Position numbers and translations under genes: made by a program. Below are positions 1 through 5,708 of a DNA stretch of 10,664 bases, one piece after another. The DNA is from JACRPI01 sp041671005 (GTDB taxonomy: Archaea; Nanobdellota; Nanobdellia; Woesearchaeales; DSVV01), in contig JBAZCJ010000038.1 of the NCBI GenBank assembly GCA_041671005.1, positions 1 through 10,664 on the forward strand. The letters are read 5' to 3'. The notes beneath the pieces are model-generated. The model did no database searches and was not told the DNA's origin. It was given only the letters and a program-made list of their open reading frames with translations. How positions within the stretch are numbered: position 1 is the stretch's first letter; every line of letters begins with the position of its first letter.

Positions 1-894
1 CCCTACATTACACCCAAGATCAAGAACAACTTTATCTTTAAAATTATATGAAACATTTTGTAATCTTACGTTATTTTCTCTTTGTCCCCGAAAATATGCA
101 TTTTTCAACTTTATACTATGATACCCTGATTCAAATTCCTTAGCTTTATACGAGGCATTACTTTTCTTTGTATATTGCATCATAGTTAAAACTTTTTGTA
201 TTATTTCTTTATCATTTGATGTTATTATTTGTGTTTGTTTTTTATGAATAAAAGAAACCCCTACTGGAATTTTTTTTATTCCAAGAAATTTTGCAAAAGT
301 TAAACGATGTTTTCCATCATGCAATAACAAAGACCCATCAGCAGCTATATTCACGTAAATTTGATTTTTATTATTAATTATCTTATAGCCTTCCTGTTTC
401 ATATCATAATATACTTCTTCTAATTGGTTTAAATATTGATGAAACTCTGCTTTTGTCTTATATCGTAAATTTCTATTTTGCCAATTATTAAGTTCTTTTA
501 ATACGTTTTTATAATAAAGTGTTTCATGCCAATTCCCTGTTTTAAGGTATTGTTTCCAAGAAATATAAAAAAGTGATTCCTCAAATAAAGGATTATTTTT
601 GTCCCAATCTCCACTTAGTACTTTTATTTCACCTAATTTAATTGCAGGAAGCTTGTCTCGTTTACAAAAATATTTAATTTTTTGAGGATCTACAAAGATT
701 AATTTAGGAGATTTATTGTATTCGTGATACCACTGAATGTTTTCTAAAGTTGTTGGTGCTTTTTTAGTTACTGTTTTTTTTATTTTCCTTCCAATTCTTG
801 TCAGAATAAGATCTATTTCTTTATTAGGAATATTATATCCCTTAGGTCCTGATTGTACCTTTTTTTTGATTCTGTTTAAGATTCGGAGGATCAT
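1..894 (-). CDS. ParB-like domain + SAM-dependent methyltransferase protein (3' end outside window)
   Basis: An uninterrupted reading frame gives 298 residues and leaves the window at position 1, so the C-terminus is missing. Residues about 180-215 contain ADGSLLLHDGKHRL followed by FLGIKKIPVGV. This matches the substrate loop of ParB/sulfiredoxin-like domains (DG-x-HR, then an LG-x-x-x-IPV strand), in the form often found in surface-polysaccharide loci. The last visible residues, KVVLDLGCNVG (288-298), are motif I of a class I SAM methyltransferase, so the catalytic domain continues off the edge. The SGDWDK stretch (94-99) also belongs to this N-terminal family. I start at the ATG at 892-894, 9 nt after the flippase stop; the ATG overlapping that stop reads into a TAA after 21 codons. 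The gene is probably cotranscribed with the flippase. Likely role: methylation of a glycan or glycan precursor. The domain calls are firm; the substrate is unknown. Confidence 0.8.
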   Translation of the reverse strand, partial: MILRILNRIKKKVQSGPKGYNIPNKEIDLILTRIGRKIKKTVTKKAPTTLENIQWYHEYNKSPKLIFVDPQKIKYFCKRDKLPAIKLGEIKVLSGDWDKNNPLFEESLFYISWKQYLKTGNWHETLYYKNVLKELNNWQNRNLRYKTKAEFHQYLNQLEEVYYDMKQEGYKIINNKNQIYVNIAADGSLLLHDGKHRLTFAKFLGIKKIPVGVSFIHKKQTQIITSNDKEIIQKVLTMMQYTKKSNASYKAKEFESGYHSIKLKNAYFRGQRENNVRLQNVSYNFKDKVVLDLGCNVG

Positions 895-903
895 TTTGAG
901 TAG

Positions 904-2481
904 TCATGCTTTTTGGTTTAAAACAGTTTTCCCTGATCTTATTCCTTTATTTACTATTTCCTGTATATAACTTATTTCTCTGCAATGAAGAATTAAACTG
1001 ATTACTGTGTAAAGCACCACCCCAATAAAAGACATAAGTGTAAGATACAACATTAAACCGAATTTATTAACTGTAAAAAAAGGCTTTATTAAAGGTATTA
1101 TTAAAAAAAGAATGCCAAGCATTATAATTGTAGAAAAAATTATTTTTGATAACGATAACCCAATATTTTTAAGATTAATTGCTTCTCGTACTTTATCAAT
1201 TAAAATAAATGACCCAACAACAACGATTATATAAGAAAAAGCAGATGCTAGTGCCAATCCCATATACCCAAAAAAATGCATAAGAATTAAACTTAAAGTG
1301 ATAGTAATAATCATTAAAATAAAAAGCTGAATTGCTCGTGTTTTCATTTTTTCCAATGCATAAAGATATTTTGAAAGGATCAAATCCAAAGAATATGCAA
1401 ATAATCCTATACTATACGCAACTAACGTAATTGCTACTGCTGTTGTTTGTTCTGGACCAAAAGCTCCTTTTTGATAAATTAATGAAATTATTTCTTTACT
1501 CATTAAAATAATTAATCCTGTTATTGGGATAAGAAGGAAACATGATATTCTCACTCCATATGATAATAATTTTTTAACGCGATTTTTGTTTAAATTAATA
1601 ATTTCTTTTGTTAATGAAGGATATAAAACTGTTGCAATAGACCCTCCGATAAATAATGAACAAAAATTAATTAAAATAAATGCATAATTTAATATTGCTA
1701 TATCTCCCTGATTTAAAAATGAAGCAAATATGCTTGGAATAGAATATTGTATTTGAAAAAATAAAGCACTTATAAACAAAGGGATTGCCAAAATAAATAC
1801 TTCTTTAATAATAGGATCTTTATAATTAAACACCAGTTTGTATTTAAATGCAATACTTCTTGTCATAATATATTGAAACAAAAAACCAACACTGTATCCT
1901 ATAACGATACCAATTGCAATACTATAAATACCAAGATTTTTTACGAAAACCATTAGGAAAAAGATAGAACTTATACTAATTATTGGTTTTAACATTGCAG
2001 ATATAACAAAATGTTTTTTACTATACAATAATCCAGTTGTAAAACCAGATAAAGTCATAAATATACTTCCAACAAGTAATATTAAAAATATGTTTCTTGT
2101 TAAATTCAGAGTTTCTTTATCAAACCCCGGACCAAGTAAATGGATTACAGGGCCTGCAAAAAGAGATAATAATATTAACAAACATACAACAACAAAAAGA
2201 GTTATGTTTAATATATTACTCAATTTTCTATGAAATATCTCTTCTGGGAGATTTTTTTCAAGTTTTATTGAAACAACAACAAGACATGTTACAAGTAAAG
2301 TATTTGTTATTCCATAAATTAAAGTTGGAATAATACTGGCAATAACAAATGCATCTACTTCTTTTCCTGCCCCAAAATAATTTGCAAGAAATAAATTTAC
2401 AATAAAACCTAAAAAAGAACCGATTAATGTTAAAAACATAATAAGGCTTGTTGAAATTACTATTTTCTTTCCATCTGACAT
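904..2481 (-). CDS. MurJ/MviN-type lipid-linked oligosaccharide flippase
   Basis: A 525-residue polytopic membrane protein with about 14 hydrophobic segments, the size and layout of the MurJ branch of the MOP exporter superfamily. Visible family signatures are FGAGKEVDAFVIA near residues 36-48 (usual form FGxxxxxDAFxxA), LLGPGFDKET at 115-124, and KGAFGPEQT at 338-346 followed by a YSIGLFAYSLDLILSKYLYAL segment region. MurJ proteins flip lipid-linked cell-wall precursors across the membrane; archaeal relatives lack a peptidoglycan substrate and are presumed to flip polyprenyl-linked glycans. The start is the ATG at 2479-2481, two bases after the stop of a truncated glycosyltransferase frame. 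The methyltransferase gene follows after 9 nt, which suggests an operon. I leave the symbol blank because murJ would imply a peptidoglycan role. Family assignment is confident; the cargo is inferred. Confidence 0.88.
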   Translation of the reverse strand: MSDGKKIVISTSLIMFLTLIGSFLGFIVNLFLANYFGAGKEVDAFVIASIIPTLIYGITNTLLVTCLVVVSIKLEKNLPEEIFHRKLSNILNITLFVVVCLLILLSLFAGPVIHLLGPGFDKETLNLTRNIFLILLVGSIFMTLSGFTTGLLYSKKHFVISAMLKPIISISSIFFLMVFVKNLGIYSIAIGIVIGYSVGFLFQYIMTRSIAFKYKLVFNYKDPIIKEVFILAIPLFISALFFQIQYSIPSIFASFLNQGDIAILNYAFILINFCSLFIGGSIATVLYPSLTKEIINLNKNRVKKLLSYGVRISCFLLIPITGLIILMSKEIISLIYQKGAFGPEQTTAVAITLVAYSIGLFAYSLDLILSKYLYALEKMKTRAIQLFILMIITITLSLILMHFFGYMGLALASAFSYIIVVVGSFILIDKVREAINLKNIGLSLSKIIFSTIIMLGILFLIIPLIKPFFTVNKFGLMLYLTLMSFIGVVLYTVISLILHCREISYIQEIVNKGIRSGKTVLNQKA

Positions 2482-2483
2482 TG

Positions 2484-2651
2484 TTATCCCTTATTAAATT
2501 TAATTAGAGTTAAAAATGAAATAATAATTTCTTTTTTTAACCCCCATATTTCTGCTTTTTTGACTGCATTAAAAAAAGGAATAATTGTGTTAAATTTATT
2601 ATACACAGGAATTATAATAGAAACAGTTTCAAAATTAAGATTATTATCCAT
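2484..2651 (-). pseudogene. Truncated GT2 glycosyltransferase remnant (55 codons)
   Basis: An ATG at 2649-2651 opens a 55-codon frame ending in TAA at 2484-2486. It begins MDNNLNFETVSIIIPVYNKF and continues to KKAEIWGLKKEIII, which is the N-terminal nucleotide-binding strand of a GT-A fold family 2 glycosyltransferase (VSIIIPVYN, then KEIII before the expected VDD). Instead of VDD-x-S-x-D, the frame passes into SFLTLIKFNKG and stops two bases before the flippase ATG. Everything needed for catalysis is gone, including the VDD, DxD and acceptor regions. An internal deletion joining the first 44 codons to the last few of a former gene explains this best. A translated leader peptide coupled to the flippase is an alternative, since the spacing is tight. 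Two intact GT2 genes elsewhere in the window begin with the same motif. Confidence 0.65.
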
Positions 2652-2660
2652 AATGCCCCC

Positions 2661-2790
2661 AAAAAGACGCCGAGGGAGAGCTTCTCACCAATTCTTTCGC
2701 CATACTCTGAGCAAAGCTCAGTGAACTTTGATCCTCGATCAAAGAATTGGAACGAGATCAAGTACGACATTCATTGTGTTCTGTCGTACG
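2661..2790 (-). ncRNA. Candidate structured RNA or 5' leader, rich in inverted repeats
   Basis: This stretch has no convincing gene and is clearly more GC-rich than its surroundings. It is packed with inverted repeats: an 8-bp pair at 2762-2769/2782-2789 (GTACGACA/TGTCGTAC), a 10-bp pair at 2688-2697/2741-2750 (CCAATTCTTT/AAAGAATTGG), a 6-bp hairpin at 2707-2712/2716-2721 (CTGAGC, AAA loop), and an 8-bp hairpin at 2726-2733/2737-2744 (CTTTGATC, CTC loop). The last hairpin shares bases 2741-2744 with the 10-bp pair, so the two cannot form fully together. Read on the minus strand, a TATA-like TTATAATATG lies upstream (2807-2816) and a T5 run (2661-2665) follows, about 10 nt before the remnant ATG at 2651. 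It could be a small RNA, a regulatory leader for the flippase operon, or the palindromic body of a mini-element. The RNA call is inference. Confidence 0.4.
2668..2680 (-). repeat. 13-bp copy of the tRNA-Ser 3' terminus (att-like)
   Basis: CGCCGAGGGAGAG is identical to 2840-2852 and in the same orientation, 172 bp away. On the minus strand it reads CTCTCCCTCGGCG, exactly nucleotides 61-73 of tRNA-Ser (T-stem 3' strand, acceptor 3' strand, discriminator G). The flanks differ on both sides. A tRNA 3' terminus duplicated downstream of its tRNA is the classic trace of tRNA-targeted integration. Confidence 0.7.
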
Positions 2791-2839
2791 CTCAACACAC
2801 TGCGTTCATATTATAACACATTTTTTACTAAAATAAAAG
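2681..2839. mobile_element. Possible mini-element or integration remnant between two tRNA-Ser 3' ends
   Basis: 159 bp lie between the tRNA-Ser gene and the second copy of its 3' terminus, the place an element occupies after integrating into a tRNA 3' end. The segment holds no recognisable gene and no integrase, only strong palindromes and an AT-rich end with a TATA-like motif. It could be a non-autonomous or decayed element. The boundaries are inferred from the repeat alone, and it overlaps the structured-RNA candidate. Confidence 0.35.
2807..2816 (-). promoter_or_regulatory. TATA-like box upstream of the structured segment
   Basis: TTATAATATG on the minus strand would place a start roughly 25 nt downstream, near 2785-2790, at the edge of the 8-bp inverted repeat. 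It is the only TATA-like site I see that could serve the structured segment and the GT2-remnant/flippase/methyltransferase genes. The evidence is composition and spacing only. Confidence 0.3.
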
Positions 2840-2924
2840 CGCCGAGGGAGAGATTTGAACTCTCGTGCCCTTGCGGACAGAGGATTAGCAATCCTCCGCA
2901 ATAGCCAGGCTATGCGACCTCGGC
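2840..2924 (-). tRNA. tRNA-Ser (anticodon GCU)
   Basis: An 85-nt type II tRNA. The acceptor arm GCCGAGG pairs with CCTCGGC, followed by discriminator G73, as expected for archaeal serine tRNAs. The anticodon stem GAGGA/TCCTC closes the loop TTGCTAA, with anticodon GCT at 2887-2889 (complement), reading AGC/AGU codons. A long variable arm (GTCC, GCAA loop, GGGC) and the T arm GAGAG-TTCAAAT-CTCTC complete it. CCA is not encoded: the bases after G73 are CTT. No intron. Its last 13 nt are repeated at 2668-2680. It is transcribed away from the initiator tRNA gene. Confidence 0.97.
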
Positions 2925-2947
2925 ACAGAGAATAAGAACTGATGGGG

Positions 2948-2957
2948 CTTTTTATAG
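2948..2957 (-). promoter_or_regulatory. TATA box for tRNA-Ser
   Basis: CTATAAAAAG on the minus strand is centred about 29 bp upstream of the tRNA-Ser 5' end, the normal archaeal TATA-to-start distance with a short 5' leader. Confidence 0.6.
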
Positions 2958-2978
2958 ATTGTGGTAATATCGATAACT

Positions 2979-2988
2979 TTTATAAATA
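2979..2988 (+). promoter_or_regulatory. TATA box for initiator tRNA-Met
   Basis: TTTATAAATA is centred about 27 bp upstream of the first tRNA base (3011), near the archaeal consensus in sequence and spacing. The two divergent tRNA promoters share the 86-bp spacer 2925-3010. Confidence 0.65.
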
Positions 2989-3065
2989 ACCCTATGTTCT
3001 TTTGGCATATAGCGGAGTAGGGCAGTCAGGAGTGCCCGATGGGCTCATAACCCATAGGTCAGTGG

Positions 3066-3086
3066 AAGCCACTATTGGCTGCTGAA
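3066..3086 (+). other. Putative first tRNA insert/intron (between nt 53 and 54)
   Basis: 21 nt between the 5' T-stem strand and the TTCAAAT T-loop. It contains a 5-bp hairpin (AGCCA, CTAT loop, TGGCT) and the tail GCTGAA. The borders are fixed by requiring AGTGG-TTCAAAT in the mature tRNA and cannot slide. Predicted 4-bp pairing across the borders fails, so it is not a textbook archaeal intron. Confidence 0.45.
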
Positions 3087-3087
3087 T

Positions 3088-3852
3088 TCAAATGGGTATA
3101 TGCATCTGCATATCCTTGAAAGTCCACTCTCCGCTATATTTTTTTATTTTCTTAAGATGTTTTGGATGCCTAAACCCAATCTGGTTAAGCCAAAGCTTGT
3201 AATTATTAACCCCATTAAGATCAATGCGATTTATAATAGAATAACCTTTTTTAAAACGTATGTCTTTAACTTTATAATCATATATTTCTGCTATCTGAAA
3301 TCCTTGTTTTTTTAATTCAAAACTGATTTCTTTCATAAATCGTTTACTTTTTGAACATCCACTTATGACTGGATAATACGGAACAGAAGAATATTTCTTT
3401 TTAAAACTTAAACAAAAATCTGTATCTGCAACACCTTGAATAAACGAATTACATAATTCTTTATGTTTTTTGAAAAGATTAGGAATTATAAGGGTAATAT
3501 ATTTTTTACCTGAAGGCAAACCAATAATTTTTGTAAAAAATCCATATAATCCTTTTGAATATATTACAAAACCGTATGTGCTGCCTTGATCTTGCAATTT
3601 GACCTTTATTTTAATTTTAAACAAAGAACGAAATAATGGACTAAGAATCTTGTTATAATACTCTTTTTCATCTTTAGGATTACCTACACATTTTATGATG
3701 TAATCATGCTTAGAACTTCTAGTATATATACTTCCATCACCTGCAATAACACCACATAAATATGCTAAATCTGAAGATAATTCGATAGGAAACGTTAATC
3801 CTTTAATTTTATCCTTTTTACTTTTTGAAAGATTGACTTGAGGGATAAACAT
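3088..3852 (-). CDS. LAGLIDADG homing endonuclease overlapping the tRNA-iMet 3' end
   Basis: 254 residues with two LAGLIDADG helices: YLCGVIAGDG (31-40, catalytic acid D39) and FIQGVADTDF (137-146, D145). Both acids are present, so it looks like an active single-chain double-motif nuclease of normal size. The LWLNQIGFRHPKH stretch (220-232) is common in archaeal members. Such enzymes make a double-strand break at a long target and spread introns or their own gene. The last 17 codons lie inside the tRNA gene on the opposite strand: YSGEW is the antisense of the acceptor and T-stem, TFKDMQMHIP is the 30-nt insert, and the final I and TGA are the antisense of the T-loop. In an uninterrupted tRNA the same frame would end YSGEWI-stop. 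A TATA box 26 bp upstream predicts a leaderless mRNA starting at the ATG. The exact target is unknown; this tRNA is the obvious candidate. Confidence 0.9.
   Translation of the reverse strand: MFIPQVNLSKSKKDKIKGLTFPIELSSDLAYLCGVIAGDGSIYTRSSKHDYIIKCVGNPKDEKEYYNKILSPLFRSLFKIKIKVKLQDQGSTYGFVIYSKGLYGFFTKIIGLPSGKKYITLIIPNLFKKHKELCNSFIQGVADTDFCLSFKKKYSSVPYYPVISGCSKSKRFMKEISFELKKQGFQIAEIYDYKVKDIRFKKGYSIINRIDLNGVNNYKLWLNQIGFRHPKHLKKIKKYSGEWTFKDMQMHIPI
3094..3123 (+). other. Putative second tRNA insert/intron (between nt 60 and 61)
   Basis: 30 nt between the T-loop and the 3' T-stem strand. A 7-bp stem (ATATGCA/TGCATAT) is extended by GG/CC, and its TTGAA tail can pair with the TTCAA of the T-loop. 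The length is a multiple of three: on the minus strand it encodes residues TFKDMQMHIP of the endonuclease in frame. The start of the insert could slide by one base (T3093/T3123). Confidence 0.45.
3139..3150 (+). terminator. Oligo-T terminator of initiator tRNA-Met
   Basis: A T7 run, then A, then T4 begins 3 nt after the discriminator base. Runs of T are the usual archaeal termination signal. It lies within the endonuclease gene on the other strand. Confidence 0.55.
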
Positions 3853-3874
3853 ACAATAAATTTTTGTTTATTGG

Positions 3875-3882
3875 TTTATATA
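3875..3882 (-). promoter_or_regulatory. TATA box of the homing endonuclease gene
   Basis: TATATAAA on the minus strand is centred about 26 bp before the ATG at 3850-3852, so transcription should start at or next to the start codon (leaderless mRNA). The gene is thus independently expressed despite following a glycosyltransferase gene by 67 bp. Confidence 0.55.
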
Positions 3883-3919
3883 CTTCACAGCAACGTGTCT
3901 AGTGTGTCCAGTGGTAAAA

Positions 3920-5590
3920 TTAACTTGTATAACGAACTTTTCCTCCATACATTTTTGTTAAAAAACTACCAGAACCTGTAACTTCTATTGCTCGTATTTT
4001 TGTTTCATTATTTGCAAATACAGGGCATTGATACTCACAAGACTTATACTTCCCAACAGGAGGAGAAAAAACAAATGTTGCATTTTCAATATCTCCTACA
4101 AAAATCAGTTTTATTTTTTTAGGTAATAGAAATTTTGTGTTTAATTCAATACTACAATAGTCTAATTTTGTTTCATTTGGAAAAACATAGGTAAACATAT
4201 CAATGGATGATGCTACTAATGGAACAGAACTAATTGTTTCATTTCGTCGTTCATAAATCATTAAACAATGAGGCCCCTTACATAATGTTTTTATTAAAAA
4301 ACTATTACTTTTTTCATTGATTTCAAACGGATTTTTTATAGAAATAAAGTACACTGAACTAAAATTACCAAGAAGGCTCAAATTAGTCATATCATATCGT
4401 TGATACGTGTTATTATGGATGGGACTAGTAAAATAATGTACAATGTCATCTGTAAATATGATCAAAGAATTATTAGAATTATCTTCTATAAACTCGTATG
4501 CTTCTGTTATTAAAGTGTAAAAATTATCATACCCATATCGATATTTTAAGTCTAATCCGATATTTATACTCATTCCAACACAAATAAAGATTAATAAAAA
4601 AACTAAAAATAGTTTTTTTACTTCTTTTTTTAGAATATTGTTAATTATACAAAAACTAATTATAATCGTTGGAATAAGAGGAACAATTGCGTATCTTGCT
4701 TCCCCCATAGGGATAATTACTGTTAAACAAGTTGCGATGAGAGCCCATACACAAAAAAAAATCATAAAAAAATTATCTTTAAAGGGATTTTCTTTGTTAT
4801 TATTTATCCCAACGGATATAAACGCAAACACAATTATAGGTCCGGCATAAATTAGAGCGTATTTGAGATATAATACTAATTGGAACCATGAAAACCATGA
4901 GTAAAGATATGTCGTTATTCCAACAGAAGAGGAACTGTTTAATCCCAACAAAATCCCTGGCCAAATACTTAAGATTGCAAGAATTAAAAAAGGAATTGTG
5001 TATGAAATAATTGAGTTTCTGTTTAAAATAAATAATGTTAATAGATAAACCCCAACCATTATTTTTGCAGATTCTTTTGTTAATAATGCAAGATTCATTA
5101 TTATTAAAAATAACCCTAAATGGAGGATATTTATCTTTTCCTTGTTATATTTATTAGAAAATAGAAGGTATGCAACAAAAATGAAAAACATGCAAACGAT
5201 TTCAAAGTCATAAATAAGAGTAATACTCATAATAAAAGGAGGTAAAAAAAGAATATATATTGAACAAATAAATGAGAGTAAGTTATTTTTTGTTTCTTTT
5301 TTTACAAGAGCATAAATAATACTTATAAGAAGAGATCCACATATTGCTTTAAAAATCCTTAAAGGTAACGCAGATAACCCAAACAAGTTATAACTTAAAA
5401 AATACATTATATTTTCAAAAGGCCTAAATGCAAACTCAATGCCTTTTTCCAATTGGGATTTAGAAATTTCATTAACAAATAAATAACTGATACTGTTATA
5501 ATCATGTAAGAAAAAAGGAACGTTACAAGTCATAAGAAAAAGGTAAACAAAAGAAATAATACCAACTAGATAGATTTCTTTTTCTTTCAT
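3920..5590 (-). CDS. GT-C-type (PMT/ArnT-like) membrane glycosyltransferase
   Basis: 556 residues. About the first 345 are membrane segments; the remaining ~210 form a soluble domain expected outside the cell. GT-C marks are visible: an acidic motif in the first outer loop (FLHDYNS, 27-33; D30 the likely catalytic base), FRPFEN (55-60) before LFGLSALPLRIF, LLTKESAK (169-176), and GEARYAIVPLIP (296-307), where ArnT/PMT-type enzymes have a conserved R-Y-x-x-P. These enzymes transfer a sugar from polyprenyl-phosphate to an acceptor on the outer membrane face. A dolichyl-phosphate-mannose-synthase-like gene lies two genes upstream and could supply the donor. The C-terminal domain has many N-x-S/T sequons (for example NNT, NLS, NFS, NET, NAT) and paired Cys (CKGPHC, CEYQC), consistent with exposure. 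Leaderless promoter 25 bp upstream. Fold call good; sugar and acceptor unknown. Confidence 0.78.
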   Translation of the reverse strand: MKEKEIYLVGIISFVYLFLMTCNVPFFLHDYNSISYLFVNEISKSQLEKGIEFAFRPFENIMYFLSYNLFGLSALPLRIFKAICGSLLISIIYALVKKETKNNLLSFICSIYILFLPPFIMSITLIYDFEIVCMFFIFVAYLLFSNKYNKEKINILHLGLFLIIMNLALLTKESAKIMVGVYLLTLFILNRNSIISYTIPFLILAILSIWPGILLGLNSSSSVGITTYLYSWFSWFQLVLYLKYALIYAGPIIVFAFISVGINNNKENPFKDNFFMIFFCVWALIATCLTVIIPMGEARYAIVPLIPTIIISFCIINNILKKEVKKLFLVFLLIFICVGMSINIGLDLKYRYGYDNFYTLITEAYEFIEDNSNNSLIIFTDDIVHYFTSPIHNNTYQRYDMTNLSLLGNFSSVYFISIKNPFEINEKSNSFLIKTLCKGPHCLMIYERRNETISSVPLVASSIDMFTYVFPNETKLDYCSIELNTKFLLPKKIKLIFVGDIENATFVFSPPVGKYKSCEYQCPVFANNETKIRAIEVTGSGSFLTKMYGGKVRYTS

Positions 5591-5610
5591 ATCTTATGAT
5601 AATGTGGATT

Positions 5611-5619
5611 CTTTTATAT
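5611..5619 (-). promoter_or_regulatory. TATA box of the GT-C glycosyltransferase gene
   Basis: ATATAAAAG on the minus strand is centred about 25 bp before the ATG at 5588-5590, the same leaderless arrangement as for the endonuclease. The 118-bp spacer 5591-5708 holds nothing else I can support. Confidence 0.55.
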
Positions 5620-5708
5620 TTGTTCTTATAAAAGAAGAGACACAATTAATAAAAGGATTAAGGAAATTAATAATATTATCCAAAGATCAGTTTTCCATTT
5701 AAAATATA

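Larger units (their letters stand above)
3011..3136 (+). tRNA. Initiator tRNA-Met (CAU) with 51 extra nt in the T arm
   Basis: Acceptor AGCGGAG (3011-3017) pairs with CTCCGCT (3129-3135), discriminator A3136, D-stem GGGC/GCCC, anticodon stem ATGGG/CCCAT around CTCATAA (anticodon 3046-3048), variable loop AGGTC. The A1:U72 pair and three consecutive G:C pairs in the anticodon stem mark an initiator. The T-stem AGTGG (3061-3065) pairs with CCACT (3124-3128), but 58 nt separate the strands instead of 7. An exact archaeal T-loop, TTCAAAT, sits inside at 3087-3093. Removing 3066-3086 (21 nt) and 3094-3123 (30 nt) restores a normal 75-nt tRNA. Each insert contains a hairpin (AGCCA/TGGCT; ATATGCA/TGCATAT). 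I find no canonical bulge-helix-bulge at these borders, so splicing is unproven and a disrupted copy is possible. No CCA is encoded. The 3' part is overlapped by the convergent endonuclease gene. Confidence 0.85.

Noticed and set aside
2097..2333. Plus-strand open frame opposite the flippase, and similar plus-strand frames opposite the other genes (for example 737-970, 8502-8858, 9574-9966).
   Set aside because: They lie antisense to well-supported genes, show no recognisable motifs, and have the composition expected of shadows.
2661..2816. CRISPR array or trans-split tRNA half.
   Set aside because: There is no regularly spaced repeat, and only the last 13 nt of a tRNA are present, without T-loop or T-stem partner.
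3066..3123. A single 51-nt intron in the T-loop at a usual position such as 59/60.
   Set aside because: No choice of one pair of borders yields a T-loop with the required TTC; only the two-insert reading restores TTCAAAT.
3850..3920. A displaced original tRNA 3' end beyond the endonuclease gene.
   Set aside because: I looked for the acceptor or T-stem sequence there and found only short matches such as CAGTGG, which are not convincing.
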